NCBI GenBank assembly: GCA_028279405.1
Contig: JANQNU010000035.1
Location: 62,001 to 126,000, forward strand
Direction of reading: 5' to 3'
Length of the DNA stretch: 64,000 bases
Origin: Phycisphaerae bacterium
GTDB lineage: Bacteria; Planctomycetota; Phycisphaerae; UBA1845; Fen-1342
Shown: positions 1 through 8,735 of the stretch, in pieces
Position numbering within the stretch: the stretch's first letter is position 1
Layout: each line of letters starts with the position of its first letter
The notes under the pieces: generated by a model
The model's input: the letters and a program-made list of their open reading frames with translations, nothing else
Databases searched by the model: none
What the model was told of the DNA's origin: nothing
Translations under genes and position numbers: made by a program

Positions 1-502
1 AACAGTTACATGCGCGGACGGCGTTGCTTGTGCGGGGGCAGCGATGGCACATGTGAACCTGGCGCTCTTTCTCGTCAGTCGGTTTCGATCCCCGGCGCTT
101 GCGGAGCAGGTTGCGAGACAGCTTCTTCTGGATTCCGGCGGCAGGCAGGCCTGTCACATCGATTACAGCAGCATGAATGACTTGCCGCCTGTGATCCGCC
201 GCGCGGAGGAATGGGTCAAGAATCACCTTGCCGAGCCGATCACAATTACCGAGATTGCTCACGCAATTGCGGTGAGCCCGCGAACGCTCGCCCGACGTCT
301 GATGGATACGGTCGGTCGATCCCCCATTAAGTTCGTCCAGCATCTTCGCGTACGAGAAGCGATCCACTTGTTGCAGAACACCATGCTCTCACTCGAGGAA
401 ATCGCGCTGCGCGTGGGCTACTCGAACGCGGTCAGTTTGCGCCGGGTCATCATCCGAGACACAGGGCGCCGACCGAATCAGTTTCGACGGGTTGGGGAGT
501 GA
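1..502 (+). CDS. AraC-family (GlxA-like) transcriptional regulator, C-terminal part, cut by left edge
   Basis: The frame is open from base 2 to the stop at 502, so the gene continues beyond the window; the ATG at 44 is internal because the residues just before it (TCADGVACAGAA) match the linker region of GlxA-type regulators. The visible part holds the end of a DJ-1/PfpI-like domain and then a full AraC-type DNA-binding domain of two helix-turn-helix units (about residues 65-145 of the visible product, with ITEIAHAIAVSPRTLARR and LSLEEIALRVGYSNAVSLRR). It should bind DNA and regulate nearby genes; the target is unknown. The following ECF sigma gene starts 54 bases downstream on the same strand, but I see no sign that they form one unit. 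Confidence 0.85.
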   Translation, partial: TVTCADGVACAGAAMAHVNLALFLVSRFRSPALAEQVARQLLLDSGGRQACHIDYSSMNDLPPVIRRAEEWVKNHLAEPITITEIAHAIAVSPRTLARRLMDTVGRSPIKFVQHLRVREAIHLLQNTMLSLEEIALRVGYSNAVSLRRVIIRDTGRRPNQFRRVGE

Positions 503-555
503 TTCATTGGATGGTGGTTCGGCCAAGCGCCGGAGGGTTCGGATAGAATGGTCGC

Positions 556-1176
556 ATGGAGAACCATGAGTCCCGGATCACGGTCTTACTTCAGAAAGCA
601 GGCAGCGGCGACACAGGTGCTTCCGCAAGACTTTTCCCGCTGATCTACGACCAACTTCGCAGGGCCGCGGCGATTCAGTTCCGCGCAGAGGATGCAGGTC
701 AGACGTTGCAGCCGACGGCGGTGGTTCATGAGGCTTATCTGCGGCTCGTCGGGCCGCGCGATATCCCTTGGGTCAGCCGCGGCCACTACTACGCAGCGGC
801 GGCGCAGGCGATGCGCCGAATTCTGATCGATCACGCTCGTTCTAGAGGGGCGCGGCGGGCGAGAGAAGCCGCTGTCGCGGCCTTCACTGACCCGGAATCC
901 CTTTCGCAGCAAGATCCTGAGGCGATTTTGGCAGTCGATCAAGCCTTGTCTCGCTTGGAGAGTGAGGACCCGGAAGCCGCTACAATTGTGAAGTTACGGT
1001 TCTTCGCCGGCCTCAGCGTGGAGCAGGCCGCTCGTGCCTCGGGAGTATCTTCTCGGACGGCGGCCCGCCTCTGGTCGCTCGCCCGCGCCAGGCTTCACCG
1101 CTTCCTGACCGAGCCGGGCGCGGAGTCAACCGATGAGTGGCGATCTGCAACAACGCGCGAGAGCGATCTTCCTTGA
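556..1176 (+). CDS. ECF-type RNA polymerase sigma factor (planctomycete TIGR02999-like group)
   Basis: A 206-residue protein with a sigma-70 region 2 (DQLRRAAAIQ, then QPTAVVHEAYLRL and the segment ending ILIDHARSRGARRA) and a region 4 helix-turn-helix near residues 140-180 (LRFFAGLSVEQAARASGVSS). The QTLQPTAVVHEAYLRL signature is typical of the planctomycete and acidobacterial ECF group that sits beside membrane Ser/Thr kinases. It overlaps the kinase gene by 44 bases, so the two are almost certainly co-transcribed and translationally coupled. I see no separate anti-sigma gene; in this group the kinase is thought to carry the signal, which here is inference from gene order. Confidence 0.93.
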   Translation: MENHESRITVLLQKAGSGDTGASARLFPLIYDQLRRAAAIQFRAEDAGQTLQPTAVVHEAYLRLVGPRDIPWVSRGHYYAAAAQAMRRILIDHARSRGARRAREAAVAAFTDPESLSQQDPEAILAVDQALSRLESEDPEAATIVKLRFFAGLSVEQAARASGVSSRTAARLWSLARARLHRFLTEPGAESTDEWRSATTRESDLP

Positions 1177-3544
1177 ACTTTCGACTCTCGACGGTCCGGG
1201 TGTGGCTGCGGAACTCGACCGGCTCACTCGAGGCGATGCCGAACTCCGTGAAGCTGTCGTCGACCTGATCGAGGCTCGGAATGCCGCCAGCGACGCCGGC
1301 ATCATGGCCGGTACGACCAAGACCGTCCCGACCGACACGATCATCGAGTCGCCCGGCTCGGTAATCGGTCCGTACAGGATTCTCCAGTTGATCGGAGAGG
1401 GTGGTTTCGGCTCGGTCTTTCTTGCCGAGCAGTTCGAGCCTGTCCGCCGGCGCGTCGCGCTCAAGATCATCAAGCTCGGGATGGACACCAAGCAGGTGAT
1501 TGCCCGATTCGAGGCCGAGCGCCAAGCGGTCGCGCTGATGGATCATCCACACATCGCGCGGGTCTTCGGCGCGGGTGCGACCGAGTCCGGACGCCCCTAT
1601 TTTGCGATGGAGTACGTCGTCGGGGATGCCATCACCAGATTTTCCGACGCGTACAAGCTCGACATTCCGTCTCGGCTGGCCCTCTTCACGCAGGTTTGTT
1701 CCGCGGTTCAGCACGCCCACACGAAGGGCGTCATCCACCGCGACTTGAAGCCCGCCAACGTGCTGGTCAGCATGGTTGACGGCAAGCCGTTCGCCAAGGT
1801 GATCGACTTTGGGATCGCCAAGGCGACGGCCACGCCGTTGACCGACAAGACGCTGTTTACCGAGCACCGCCAACTGATCGGTACGCCGGAGTACATGAGT
1901 CCCGAGCAGGCAGCGGGTTCACCTGACATCGATACACGAGCTGATGTGTATGCGCTTGGCGTATTGCTGTACGAGCTGCTTACCGGCGTTACGCCGTTCG
2001 ACGGCAAGCGGTTACGCTCGGCCGCATACGCCGAGATGCAGCGTATCATTCGCGAGGAGGATCCGCCGGCGCCGAGTCTGCGTCTGAACCGTGAGGTCGG
2101 GCGGCTCGTTGAGACAGCTGCCGTGCGCAAGCTCGACCCGCCGAAGCTCAGTACATCGATCCGAGGCGAGCTTGACTGGGTCGTAATGAAGGCGCTCGAC
2201 AAGGACCGTGCCCGTCGTTACGCGACCCCCGCGCAGCTCGGTGACGATATCGAGCGGCATCGCAAGGGTGAACCGGTGCATGCCGCCCCGCCGAGCGCGT
2301 CGTATCGATTCCGCAAGTTCGTGCGTCGCAACAAGGGTGCGGTGATCACGGGCAGCATGGTGGCTGTGGCGCTCCTGCTGGGTTTGATCGGCACGGCTTG
2401 GGGCTGGCTGGAATCGGACCAGGTAAACCGACTGCGTGCTGAGGATCTGGCCGTCGCGAAGTCAACGCTGGTCGATATCGTCGTCGAGACGACGGTCGAC
2501 ACACTCGAAGTCGACGAATTGGTGGCCTCTCGTGCTTCTGGCAAAGTGGCCAAGCGAGCGCTTGCCGAAGCGAGCATCATAGAATACCGAGCCGAAATCG
2601 TAGCGAAAGCGGCGATGGAAGGCAGAACGCCGTCACCGACGGAGCTGAGCGATATCGGGCTGCTCGCATACGTCGCTCGGCGGCGCGTCAAAGAGACGGT
2701 CGAACTTCGGGACCAACTGAAACAACAAGCCGATCGTGCTCGAAAAGGGGTCGCCGACATGATGTCGGTTCTAGTGGGCTGGCAAATGGGCGGCCTGGAT
2801 TGTCTAGACCCGGACACGGGGCTTTCCGTGTTCAACGCCGACCCTCTCGGTAGCACGATCGGGTTCGGGATGGATCTTGCTCTTCAACTAAAGGCTGAGC
2901 GAGATGCCCTTGCCAGCGAGTTGCAACAGCGGTACCTGGCCGAGGCCAATGCAAACGTCCGCTCCATCGTGGCCGATGCTGCTGCTTCGCAAGCCAATGG
3001 TGATTGGGATGTTTTGCTTGACGCGATCCGTGCCTATCGCAAGTATCGAGTCACCCATGACGAATCGCGTTATCGAGCGCTCGTTGATGCATTTGTGTCG
3101 ATTGACGTACGTTCTTCCCGTCACGTTTGGGCAGAATCTGCACTGCGGGCAGGTGATTTGGGAGCTGCGCTGACCATAGCACTCGAAGCACCAAGAGACC
3201 GTTTGACGGCACACGATCACAACACCGTGCCTTCAATCACCGCCGCGCTTTCAAGAGCCAATCCCTGCGAGCTCGCTGTACTGGCGATGACTCGGTACCG
3301 GTTGTCGGTTGCCGAGCAAGAGTGGCTTGAGTCTTCGGCCCGGATCGATCAACGCCTGTTGGGGCGCACGATGACCCGCCGCCAGCACCACGACGCTGCA
3401 ATCCGTCTGCTTAGTGAGGCAAGAGCGATCATGAACAACCTGGATGCACTCAACGAAGATGGCCTCCAGTGGGCGAATGATCCCGACGCGATCAATTTGA
3501 TCGCGGAGGCTGCGTCACTCGTACAAGATGGCGTGACGGAGTAA
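1133..3544 (+). CDS. Membrane-anchored Hanks-type Ser/Thr protein kinase
   Basis: An 803-residue protein. The kinase domain spans about residues 80-370: glycine loop GEGGFGSV at 88-95, VALK lysine at 111, HRDLKPANV from 202 (Asp204), DFG at 225-227 and GTPEYMSPEQA at 250-260, so it looks catalytically complete. One membrane helix follows at about 404-425. The roughly 380-residue C-terminal part is helical and would be extracytoplasmic; unlike many planctomycete relatives it shows no clear TPR or WD40 repeats. GGAG at 1122-1125 lies 7 bases before the ATG at 1133, supporting this start inside the sigma gene. Likely role: sense an envelope signal and phosphorylate targets, perhaps including its partner sigma factor (inference). 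Confidence 0.94.
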   Translation: MSGDLQQRARAIFLELSTLDGPGVAAELDRLTRGDAELREAVVDLIEARNAASDAGIMAGTTKTVPTDTIIESPGSVIGPYRILQLIGEGGFGSVFLAEQFEPVRRRVALKIIKLGMDTKQVIARFEAERQAVALMDHPHIARVFGAGATESGRPYFAMEYVVGDAITRFSDAYKLDIPSRLALFTQVCSAVQHAHTKGVIHRDLKPANVLVSMVDGKPFAKVIDFGIAKATATPLTDKTLFTEHRQLIGTPEYMSPEQAAGSPDIDTRADVYALGVLLYELLTGVTPFDGKRLRSAAYAEMQRIIREEDPPAPSLRLNREVGRLVETAAVRKLDPPKLSTSIRGELDWVVMKALDKDRARRYATPAQLGDDIERHRKGEPVHAAPPSASYRFRKFVRRNKGAVITGSMVAVALLLGLIGTAWGWLESDQVNRLRAEDLAVAKSTLVDIVVETTVDTLEVDELVASRASGKVAKRALAEASIIEYRAEIVAKAAMEGRTPSPTELSDIGLLAYVARRRVKETVELRDQLKQQADRARKGVADMMSVLVGWQMGGLDCLDPDTGLSVFNADPLGSTIGFGMDLALQLKAERDALASELQQRYLAEANANVRSIVADAAASQANGDWDVLLDAIRAYRKYRVTHDESRYRALVDAFVSIDVRSSRHVWAESALRAGDLGAALTIALEAPRDRLTAHDHNTVPSITAALSRANPCELAVLAMTRYRLSVAEQEWLESSARIDQRLLGRTMTRRQHHDAAIRLLSEARAIMNNLDALNEDGLQWANDPDAINLIAEAASLVQDGVTE

Positions 3545-3683
3545 CCGCAGAATTCCGCTGGGGATTCGGTCAAGTTCCGGGGTGATGTTGTGCGGCACAG
3601 CGCCGGCGCTCCGCACGGCGCTGCGGGCCAGACGCCTGCTTCGCCCGTGGCTTTCGGGATTAGTCCGAACGAGCAATGGATGC

Positions 3684-4496
3684 TTATACGTCCAGTGGCT
3701 CGGTTCGGACGCCGTCCGCGTCGACGATGAGCAGACTCGAAGGTTCGACGCGGGTCCAGTGCCCGCCGACGTCGCCGAGCGGTTCGGATGCGACGATCAC
3801 GGAGCGTTCGGGCAGCTCGGTTGTGCAACCGTCGAAGTCGCACAGCGCGAGCGGGTTCGTCGAGTAATAGAGCGTGCGGGGGTCGTCGTCGGTCGCGTAG
3901 CGGACCGCCCAGATGCGTTCGCCATCGGTGAACGAGCTGGTGTAGCGGAAGGGTCGATCGGGCGCCACCTCGTTCCTGGCGTCCTCGACAATCTCGATCA
4001 TGCGCCGGATGGCCCCCGGCGGGTCGTCGTCGAGACCTTCGGACAGCGTGAGCAGGAATGTGCACTCTGAATCGGTCGAGCCCTTGAGCGAAGCGAAGTA
4101 CTCGGGTGCGATACGGGCGTAGAGCCGTTGCTTCACGATTGAGAAGTCCGGGATCGAACCGTTGTGCTGGAAGAGCCATCGGCCGTGGCCGAAGGGGTGG
4201 CAGTTGGTTCGCTGAATCTCGCCGCCGGTTGCCTTGCGAATGTGCGCGAAGAACAGCGGCGACGTGATCTGCTCGGCGATCTGTTGCAGGTTGATGTCGT
4301 TCCATATCGGCAACACGTCGCGGAACACACCCGGCACGGGGCGCTGGTCGTACCATCCGATACCGAAGCCGTCGCCGTTTGTCGGCCACTCTATCTCGCG
4401 GGCGTTCAAAGCCTGGTCAAGCAGAGAGTGCCCGGGCTCGAGCAGGAGCTTCGATAGGAAAATCGGTTCACCCCTGTATACCAGCCAACGGCACAT
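3684..4496 (-). CDS. Class II glutamine amidotransferase (YafJ/Gn-AT_II type)
   Basis: A 270-residue protein beginning MCRWLVYRG, so Cys2 becomes the N-terminal nucleophile after Met removal. Family motifs follow: NGDGFGIGWY, FFAHIRKATGG, and NCHPFGHGRWLFQHNGSI. An in-frame ATG 45 bases upstream is rejected because it would bury the catalytic cysteine and because AAGGAG sits 6 bases before the 4496 start. The family hydrolyses glutamine to release ammonia; single-domain members like this have no fixed acceptor domain, so the physiological substrate is unknown. It is monocistronic as far as can be seen. The 139 bases between it and the kinase stop hold GC-rich sequence resembling dispersed repeats and no gene. 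Confidence 0.93.
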   Translation of the reverse strand: MCRWLVYRGEPIFLSKLLLEPGHSLLDQALNAREIEWPTNGDGFGIGWYDQRPVPGVFRDVLPIWNDINLQQIAEQITSPLFFAHIRKATGGEIQRTNCHPFGHGRWLFQHNGSIPDFSIVKQRLYARIAPEYFASLKGSTDSECTFLLTLSEGLDDDPPGAIRRMIEIVEDARNEVAPDRPFRYTSSFTDGERIWAVRYATDDDPRTLYYSTNPLALCDFDGCTTELPERSVIVASEPLGDVGGHWTRVEPSSLLIVDADGVRTEPLDV

Positions 4497-4643
4497 ACCT
4501 GACTCCTTCCGTGTGTGCGTTTGGCACCCATATCGGTTCAACTAAGAGACATAATAGACCCGTCGTCCGGGCAGGACGATCCCATCCCTCCGGCCCCCGC
4601 GCCGAGTCTGGATGGGGCGGGTAGCGGTGCCATGCCGCCGGTA

Positions 4644-4973
4644 TCACTCCTCGACGGCGGCTCTCAGTCGCTCGATCGCCTCGTCCCACTGCGCGGAAGC
4701 GCGGGTCAGATAGTCTCTGGCTCTTGCGATAGGGTCGGGCCTGATGGTAAACCGACTTTCTCTTCCGACACGCGTGCAAGAGACCATGCCGGCCTGCTCC
4801 AGCACATGCAGATGTTTGGTGATGCCCTGGCGCGTCAGGTCGAGACCGTCTGCAAGTTGCACGATCGAGTGCTGCTTTCCGTCGCTGAGGCGAGAAACGA
4901 GTTCGAGACGGGTGGTGTCGCCAAGAGCGGAAAACACAGGGGCAGATTCAATCGCGGCGCTAGCGTTCGACAT
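4644..4973 (-). CDS. ArsR-family winged-helix repressor
   Basis: A 109-residue protein with one winged helix-turn-helix (FSALGDTTRLELVSRLSDG, then LADGLDLTRQGITKHLHVLEQAGMV). This is the ArsR subgroup that pairs with SRPBCC proteins; no cysteine pair for metal binding is visible in the recognition helix. The start at 4973 overlaps the end of the SRPBCC gene by 14 bases, so it is the second gene of a coupled operon. In most such pairs the repressor gene comes first; here it is second. The two inverted repeats upstream of the operon are the likely binding sites, giving autoregulation. Confidence 0.93.
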   Translation of the reverse strand: MSNASAAIESAPVFSALGDTTRLELVSRLSDGKQHSIVQLADGLDLTRQGITKHLHVLEQAGMVSCTRVGRESRFTIRPDPIARARDYLTRASAQWDEAIERLRAAVEE

Positions 4974-5421
4974 GGGCGGCAATGTTCTTGGCCTGAATAT
5001 CCCAACCCTCTGTGTTCGAACGCAGGACCTCCAGTCGCTTTGCATCTGGGAATTGCCGAAAGCCCGTTTCCGTAATCGTGAGGCGGGTGCCTCGTTCCGT
5101 CGGCTCTAGCCGAAACTCGACGCGTACTTTGGCTTCAGTGTCGTACTCCGTGTCGGGATCAACGGCGCCTGGGGGCCAGGAAAAGGCGAACAAGCGCTCG
5201 TGGTCCATTTGCTCGGTCACCGACACCCACTTCATATGTTCGTAGCCCGGGTAGGTGATGTTTCCGGTGGTTGTTGCCCCAACTCTGAACGGGTTATCCA
5301 GTCGAACCCGAAACCACTCCCCAAACTCCTTGTGATCCGTAATCGCTCGCCAGACCCGCGCGACAGGTGCGGCAAGCTCGACGACCTTTTCGATTCGGTC
5401 CTGATCCTTGTGGATGTTCAT
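4960..5421 (-). CDS. SRPBCC (AHSA1-like) domain protein
   Basis: A 153-residue single-domain protein of the START/Bet v1-like fold (N-terminal IEKVVELAAPVARVWRAITDHKEFGEWF; C-terminal helix with DIQAKNIAAHVER). Such proteins bind a hydrophobic ligand in a cavity; the ligand is not predictable. It is the first gene of the operon with the ArsR-type repressor, a very common partnership. AGGAGG lies 7 bases before the ATG and is itself inside an inverted repeat, so repressor binding could block both transcription and access to the ribosome site. Confidence 0.92.
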   Translation of the reverse strand: MNIHKDQDRIEKVVELAAPVARVWRAITDHKEFGEWFRVRLDNPFRVGATTTGNITYPGYEHMKWVSVTEQMDHERLFAFSWPPGAVDPDTEYDTEAKVRVEFRLEPTERGTRLTITETGFRQFPDAKRLEVLRSNTEGWDIQAKNIAAHVER

Positions 5422-5422
5422 T

Positions 5423-5485
5423 ACGCAACCTCCTGGTTGCGTTTACAGTAAGCGACGGGTTCTTGAAATGCAACCATTTTGTTGC
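5423..5485 (-). promoter_or_regulatory. Two inverted-repeat operators upstream of the SRPBCC-ArsR operon
   Basis: Site 1 (5423-5442) is a perfect inverted repeat ACGCAACC-N4-GGTTGCGT that covers the ribosome-binding site. Site 2 (5470-5485) is GCAACC-ATTT-TGTTGC, the same half-sites and spacer with one mismatch. Their centres are 45 bases apart. The matching half-sites and spacing strongly suggest binding by one dimeric repressor, most simply the ArsR protein of this operon. Confidence 0.75.
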
Positions 5486-5495
5486 GGTTTTTCGT

Positions 5496-7385
5496 TCAGC
5501 GTTGATCACGGACGAGTTCAAGCGCACGTTCGAGTACAGCATCACGCCCGGCCGCGATGTCAGCGCGTGTAGCCTCGATCTCCACATCTGGCAGGATGCC
5601 AACGCCAACGAACTCTCCGCCCCCTGGGAGATAGTCCCACTTTGAGACGATTCCTACCCGCGCCGCATGTACGTTGAATGTCAGCGGCTGGCCTGTCGAA
5701 CCGCCGGTTGGTTTCCCGACAAGCTGTGCTCGCCCTGAGCTCTGGATCGGAACGAGGAAGTCCTCTGCTGCACTGTAGGTGCGCGGTCCGATGAGGACCG
5801 CAACTGGTCCGGAAAACGGCTGCTCTCCGCGTGGCTCGACGACACCGTGTCTGCCTTCGAACCACTCCGATGGATGCCCCCATGCGTGGAACGCCGGGCG
5901 ATGAACACGCGTTCGCCACCGCGAAGTATGCTGATTGGGCTCGCTGATCAGCCGAGAGAGGATCGCAAATGCATGGCGCGTCGAGCCTCCCTGATTCTCT
6001 CGCAGATCGAGTATCAGCGCAGGCGCGCCAAGAATCTGTTCAAAGTGCTGATCGAATTCTTCGACAACAACTGCGTCTGCGAATGTGTTGAGGGCGACAT
6101 ACACCTCTCCGCCCGCGAGCTCGCGAATCTCGAAAGGGGGCCGCGTTTGGCGCGCCTGAAAAGCTTCGTGTTTCGATGCATCTCGGCGGAGGTCGAGGCG
6201 ATCCGAGGATCCGTCAGGCCTTGTCAGTACGACCTCTACCGTCGTCCCGGGGATTCCATCGAGCAATCGAGCACAAGCCCGCTCGTTCCTGTCTTGCGTT
6301 GTGGACGCACAGATACGCGGGTGAATGTGCGTTGCGAGATACTCGCCGACCGCGACACCGTCGATGGAAGTTATCGCCGTGCCTGGAGCAATCCGCGTCC
6401 GCAGTTCGTCCGCGACATCGACAATCACGGGTTGCCCTTCCACTGGAACGATCAACAGTGGCGGGCTGTCGGTCAACTCACGAGCGCTGCCCGTCGGATA
6501 TACCCAAGAGTGCCCATCTTTGAGGAGCGCCACGAACTCTTCGAGTACCGCGACGTAGGCCGCATCGTTCTCTGCGGCCTCAACGCGCGGCAGGAATTCC
6601 GTAAATGCACGGTCCCAGTCCAGACCCGGGCGTTCGTCGATGAACACAAAGTTGTATCGCACTTCGCTCCAGATTCGCGCCAAGCCCGCGATACGCCTGG
6701 TGCGCACTGAAACTTCAGGAGCCGGGTCGAGTTGTTCGCGCTTGGAGAGGAGTAGCGCTTCGCGGGAGACATCGAGCAACCACGCCACGCGATCAATCGC
6801 GTTCGCAACCTCCAGCAACTCCGAGGCCGAGTTTTCGCCCTCGCTCGGCGCAAGGATCTTGAATGGCACTTGATACCCAACATTGATGATCGATCGTCCG
6901 TTGCGCACCACTGCTGCGACGGCGTCACGCCCGCCGTCTACCCTTAGCGTGATGAACGTGGCGCGGCGAGGTTCCATAACACCCGAGTGCGCCTGATTCA
7001 CGTGCCCCATCACGGTCTGTGCATGGAGCGTACGTTCATAGGCGAGCAGATCAATCCAATAAGAGTTGTCTGGTGCTTCTGCTCTCAACCAATGGCTTGG
7101 CCGGCCTGGATCGGCGAACTTGGCCCCGAATCGGATCGTTTCTCCGCGCTCCAGCTTCTTGAGCGGTACTCCCGCCCGTCCGGCAGTGCTGAGAATCTCC
7201 GCCATCGCGCGATCGAGCTCAGGACGCCACGTCCCTTGAAGCAGCGCCGTTGATGCGCTTCGAGGCGCCTCGCAGATGCGCTCAAAGTTGTCCCAGAATG
7301 AACGGTTGTCCTGAAGCCCAGCGGCACTCCCGCCGAAAACACAGCACGCTAACAACCAGGACATGATTGGCTGAGGTAGGTTCAT
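5496..7385 (-). CDS. Secreted S41-family (tail-specific-like) peptidase
   Basis: A 629-residue protein with an N-terminal signal peptide (MNLPQPIMSWLLACCVFGGSAAG). The C-terminal half is an S41 peptidase domain: catalytic serine in GPRTYSAAEDF, catalytic lysine in VGKPTGGSTGQP about 26 residues later, and LILDLRENQGGS before them. A PDZ-like stretch (APGTAITSIDGVAVGEYL) precedes it. Its ATG overlaps the stop of the GntR gene in an ATGA, so it is translationally coupled and is the likely regulatory target of that repressor. An upstream in-frame ATG lies deep inside the GntR gene and is rejected. Role: processing or degradation of exported proteins; substrate unknown. Confidence 0.9.
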   Translation of the reverse strand: MNLPQPIMSWLLACCVFGGSAAGLQDNRSFWDNFERICEAPRSASTALLQGTWRPELDRAMAEILSTAGRAGVPLKKLERGETIRFGAKFADPGRPSHWLRAEAPDNSYWIDLLAYERTLHAQTVMGHVNQAHSGVMEPRRATFITLRVDGGRDAVAAVVRNGRSIINVGYQVPFKILAPSEGENSASELLEVANAIDRVAWLLDVSREALLLSKREQLDPAPEVSVRTRRIAGLARIWSEVRYNFVFIDERPGLDWDRAFTEFLPRVEAAENDAAYVAVLEEFVALLKDGHSWVYPTGSARELTDSPPLLIVPVEGQPVIVDVADELRTRIAPGTAITSIDGVAVGEYLATHIHPRICASTTQDRNERACARLLDGIPGTTVEVVLTRPDGSSDRLDLRRDASKHEAFQARQTRPPFEIRELAGGEVYVALNTFADAVVVEEFDQHFEQILGAPALILDLRENQGGSTRHAFAILSRLISEPNQHTSRWRTRVHRPAFHAWGHPSEWFEGRHGVVEPRGEQPFSGPVAVLIGPRTYSAAEDFLVPIQSSGRAQLVGKPTGGSTGQPLTFNVHAARVGIVSKWDYLPGGGEFVGVGILPDVEIEATRADIAAGRDAVLERALELVRDQR

Positions 7386-8362
7386 GGCTTGATGGCCTCT
7401 TCCATGGATTCGGTTGAGTAGCCGGAGACCAGTTCCTGCAGGGCTTCGGGTTGGGGCTCGAAGACAAGCTCGATCGCCTCGGTTGATTTCGGAACGACAC
7501 GGCGAATGAGCGCGTCGCACGGCGTTGTATAGATCAACGCACCACAACGCTCCGCCAGCGACCGTACCGACGTCTCGTCGTCGGCAAGCGCCCAGGAAAC
7601 TTCGATCCCAATTCTCTCGCGTACGATCTCGCGGTACCCAGGGACGGAGTGTGCGTCACGCACGACAAGACCAACGCGTGACAACGCTGCGCTCTGCCTG
7701 ACGCGCACAACGCACGCTTCCGAAAGACGAACAGTCATTGCATGCACCTCCAGCGCCATATGCTTCAGGCGGGTTCTCGCTTCTGCGACGTGCCACGCCG
7801 GCGTGAGCACATGCCGGAGCGACGGGGCTAGCGGGCTCTCGGCACTGCCAAGCGCATCGAGTTCAAGCGCAATCACCTTCCGATGAAGGTACTGCGCCAC
7901 GACTTCAGCAAACGCCTCCGCCTGACGGAGGCTGCACTCGACGACACACCAGCGCGGGTAGCGCACATCATGCTCGTGCGCACAGCGGCTAAACAGCGAC
8001 GCAAAGTGAAGACTATCCAGCCCCTCCGTCTCGGTGCGTCGAAGGAACTCGCCGGCCAACTCGCGGGCGAGCCGACTCGCGCACTCTCCTGACGTTGCCG
8101 CCTGAAGATCCGCTACGCGGGCCTCGCAGCCACGACGCATCACAATCAACCCATCGACTGCCAGCTCGGAGTAGGCTCGTCGCACCGTGTTGCGGTTGAC
8201 GCCGAGCTCAGATTCAAGCTGTCTGATCGAGGGCAACGCGTCGCCTGGCAACAGCGCGCCGACCGAAACGGCATAGCGAACCTGGTCCTGGATCTGACGA
8301 AACAGCGGAGACCGAGACCTCTGGTCGAGCGTGAACTCAAGCTTGGAAGTGTTATACTGCAC
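7382..8362 (-). CDS. GntR-family (YtrA-like) transcriptional regulator, GTG start
   Basis: A 326-residue protein. Residues 1-80 form a GntR winged helix (SPLFRQIQDQVRYAVSVGALLPGDALPSIRQLESELGVNRNTVRRAYSEL). The remaining ~240 residues are longer than the usual YtrA tail and do not show an aminotransferase signature; the middle resembles no domain I can name. The start is GTG and sits inside a palindromic operator with no Shine-Dalgarno sequence. A -10-like TATACT ends 6 bases before the GTG, so the mRNA may be leaderless. It heads an operon with the S41 peptidase. Confidence 0.88.
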   Translation of the reverse strand: MQYNTSKLEFTLDQRSRSPLFRQIQDQVRYAVSVGALLPGDALPSIRQLESELGVNRNTVRRAYSELAVDGLIVMRRGCEARVADLQAATSGECASRLARELAGEFLRRTETEGLDSLHFASLFSRCAHEHDVRYPRWCVVECSLRQAEAFAEVVAQYLHRKVIALELDALGSAESPLAPSLRHVLTPAWHVAEARTRLKHMALEVHAMTVRLSEACVVRVRQSAALSRVGLVVRDAHSVPGYREIVRERIGIEVSWALADDETSVRSLAERCGALIYTTPCDALIRRVVPKSTEAIELVFEPQPEALQELVSGYSTESMEEAIKP

Positions 8363-8376
8363 TATGTCAGTATAAC
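8351..8376 (-). promoter_or_regulatory. Palindromic GntR operator overlapping the start codon and -10 element
   Basis: GTTATACTG (8351-8359) and CAGTATAAC (8368-8376) are perfect 9-base arms around an 8-base spacer. Read on the minus strand the right arm contains TATACT, a good -10 hexamer, and the GTG start of the GntR gene follows 6 bases later. Binding here would block transcription of the GntR-S41 operon, so autorepression is likely. Confidence 0.72.
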
Positions 8377-8735
8377 AAAAGAGCAGTCCGGAGAGAGAAA
8401 AAGAAGTCTTCGCTCAATAAAATCGATAACCATTTTCATATTCTTCACTTATGGCCAGATCGAGTCGCGTCACACTGCTCGGCCCTCCCATTTCACGCGG
8501 AGGATCGTGGTCGATGACCGCCCCTTGAGCCCGACAGGCTGCACTCGAACACGGAGGCCCGTCACCAGTCGGATGAGGTCCGCAGCATCGCCGACCGGCA
8601 TCACGTGGAGTAAAGGTAGGCGCCGTTGACGACGGGGGAAAAAACCGATGACAGTCCGCACGGAAACGAGCCGACGGGGCGCCGCGTGTTGCAACGCCCG
8701 GCGTGGACGTCGCTTCGGCTGGCTTGCCGTCGTCG
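8377..8735. other. Intergenic stretch with no supportable gene
   Basis: Between the GntR start and the stop of the next membrane protein. Two overlapping minus-strand open frames exist (8414-8773 and 8470-8694). The shorter one contains PVGDAADLIRLVTGLRVRVQPVGLKG, which has protein-like composition, but neither has a convincing start, ribosome site or recognisable domain. It may be decayed coding sequence. Confidence 0.4.
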
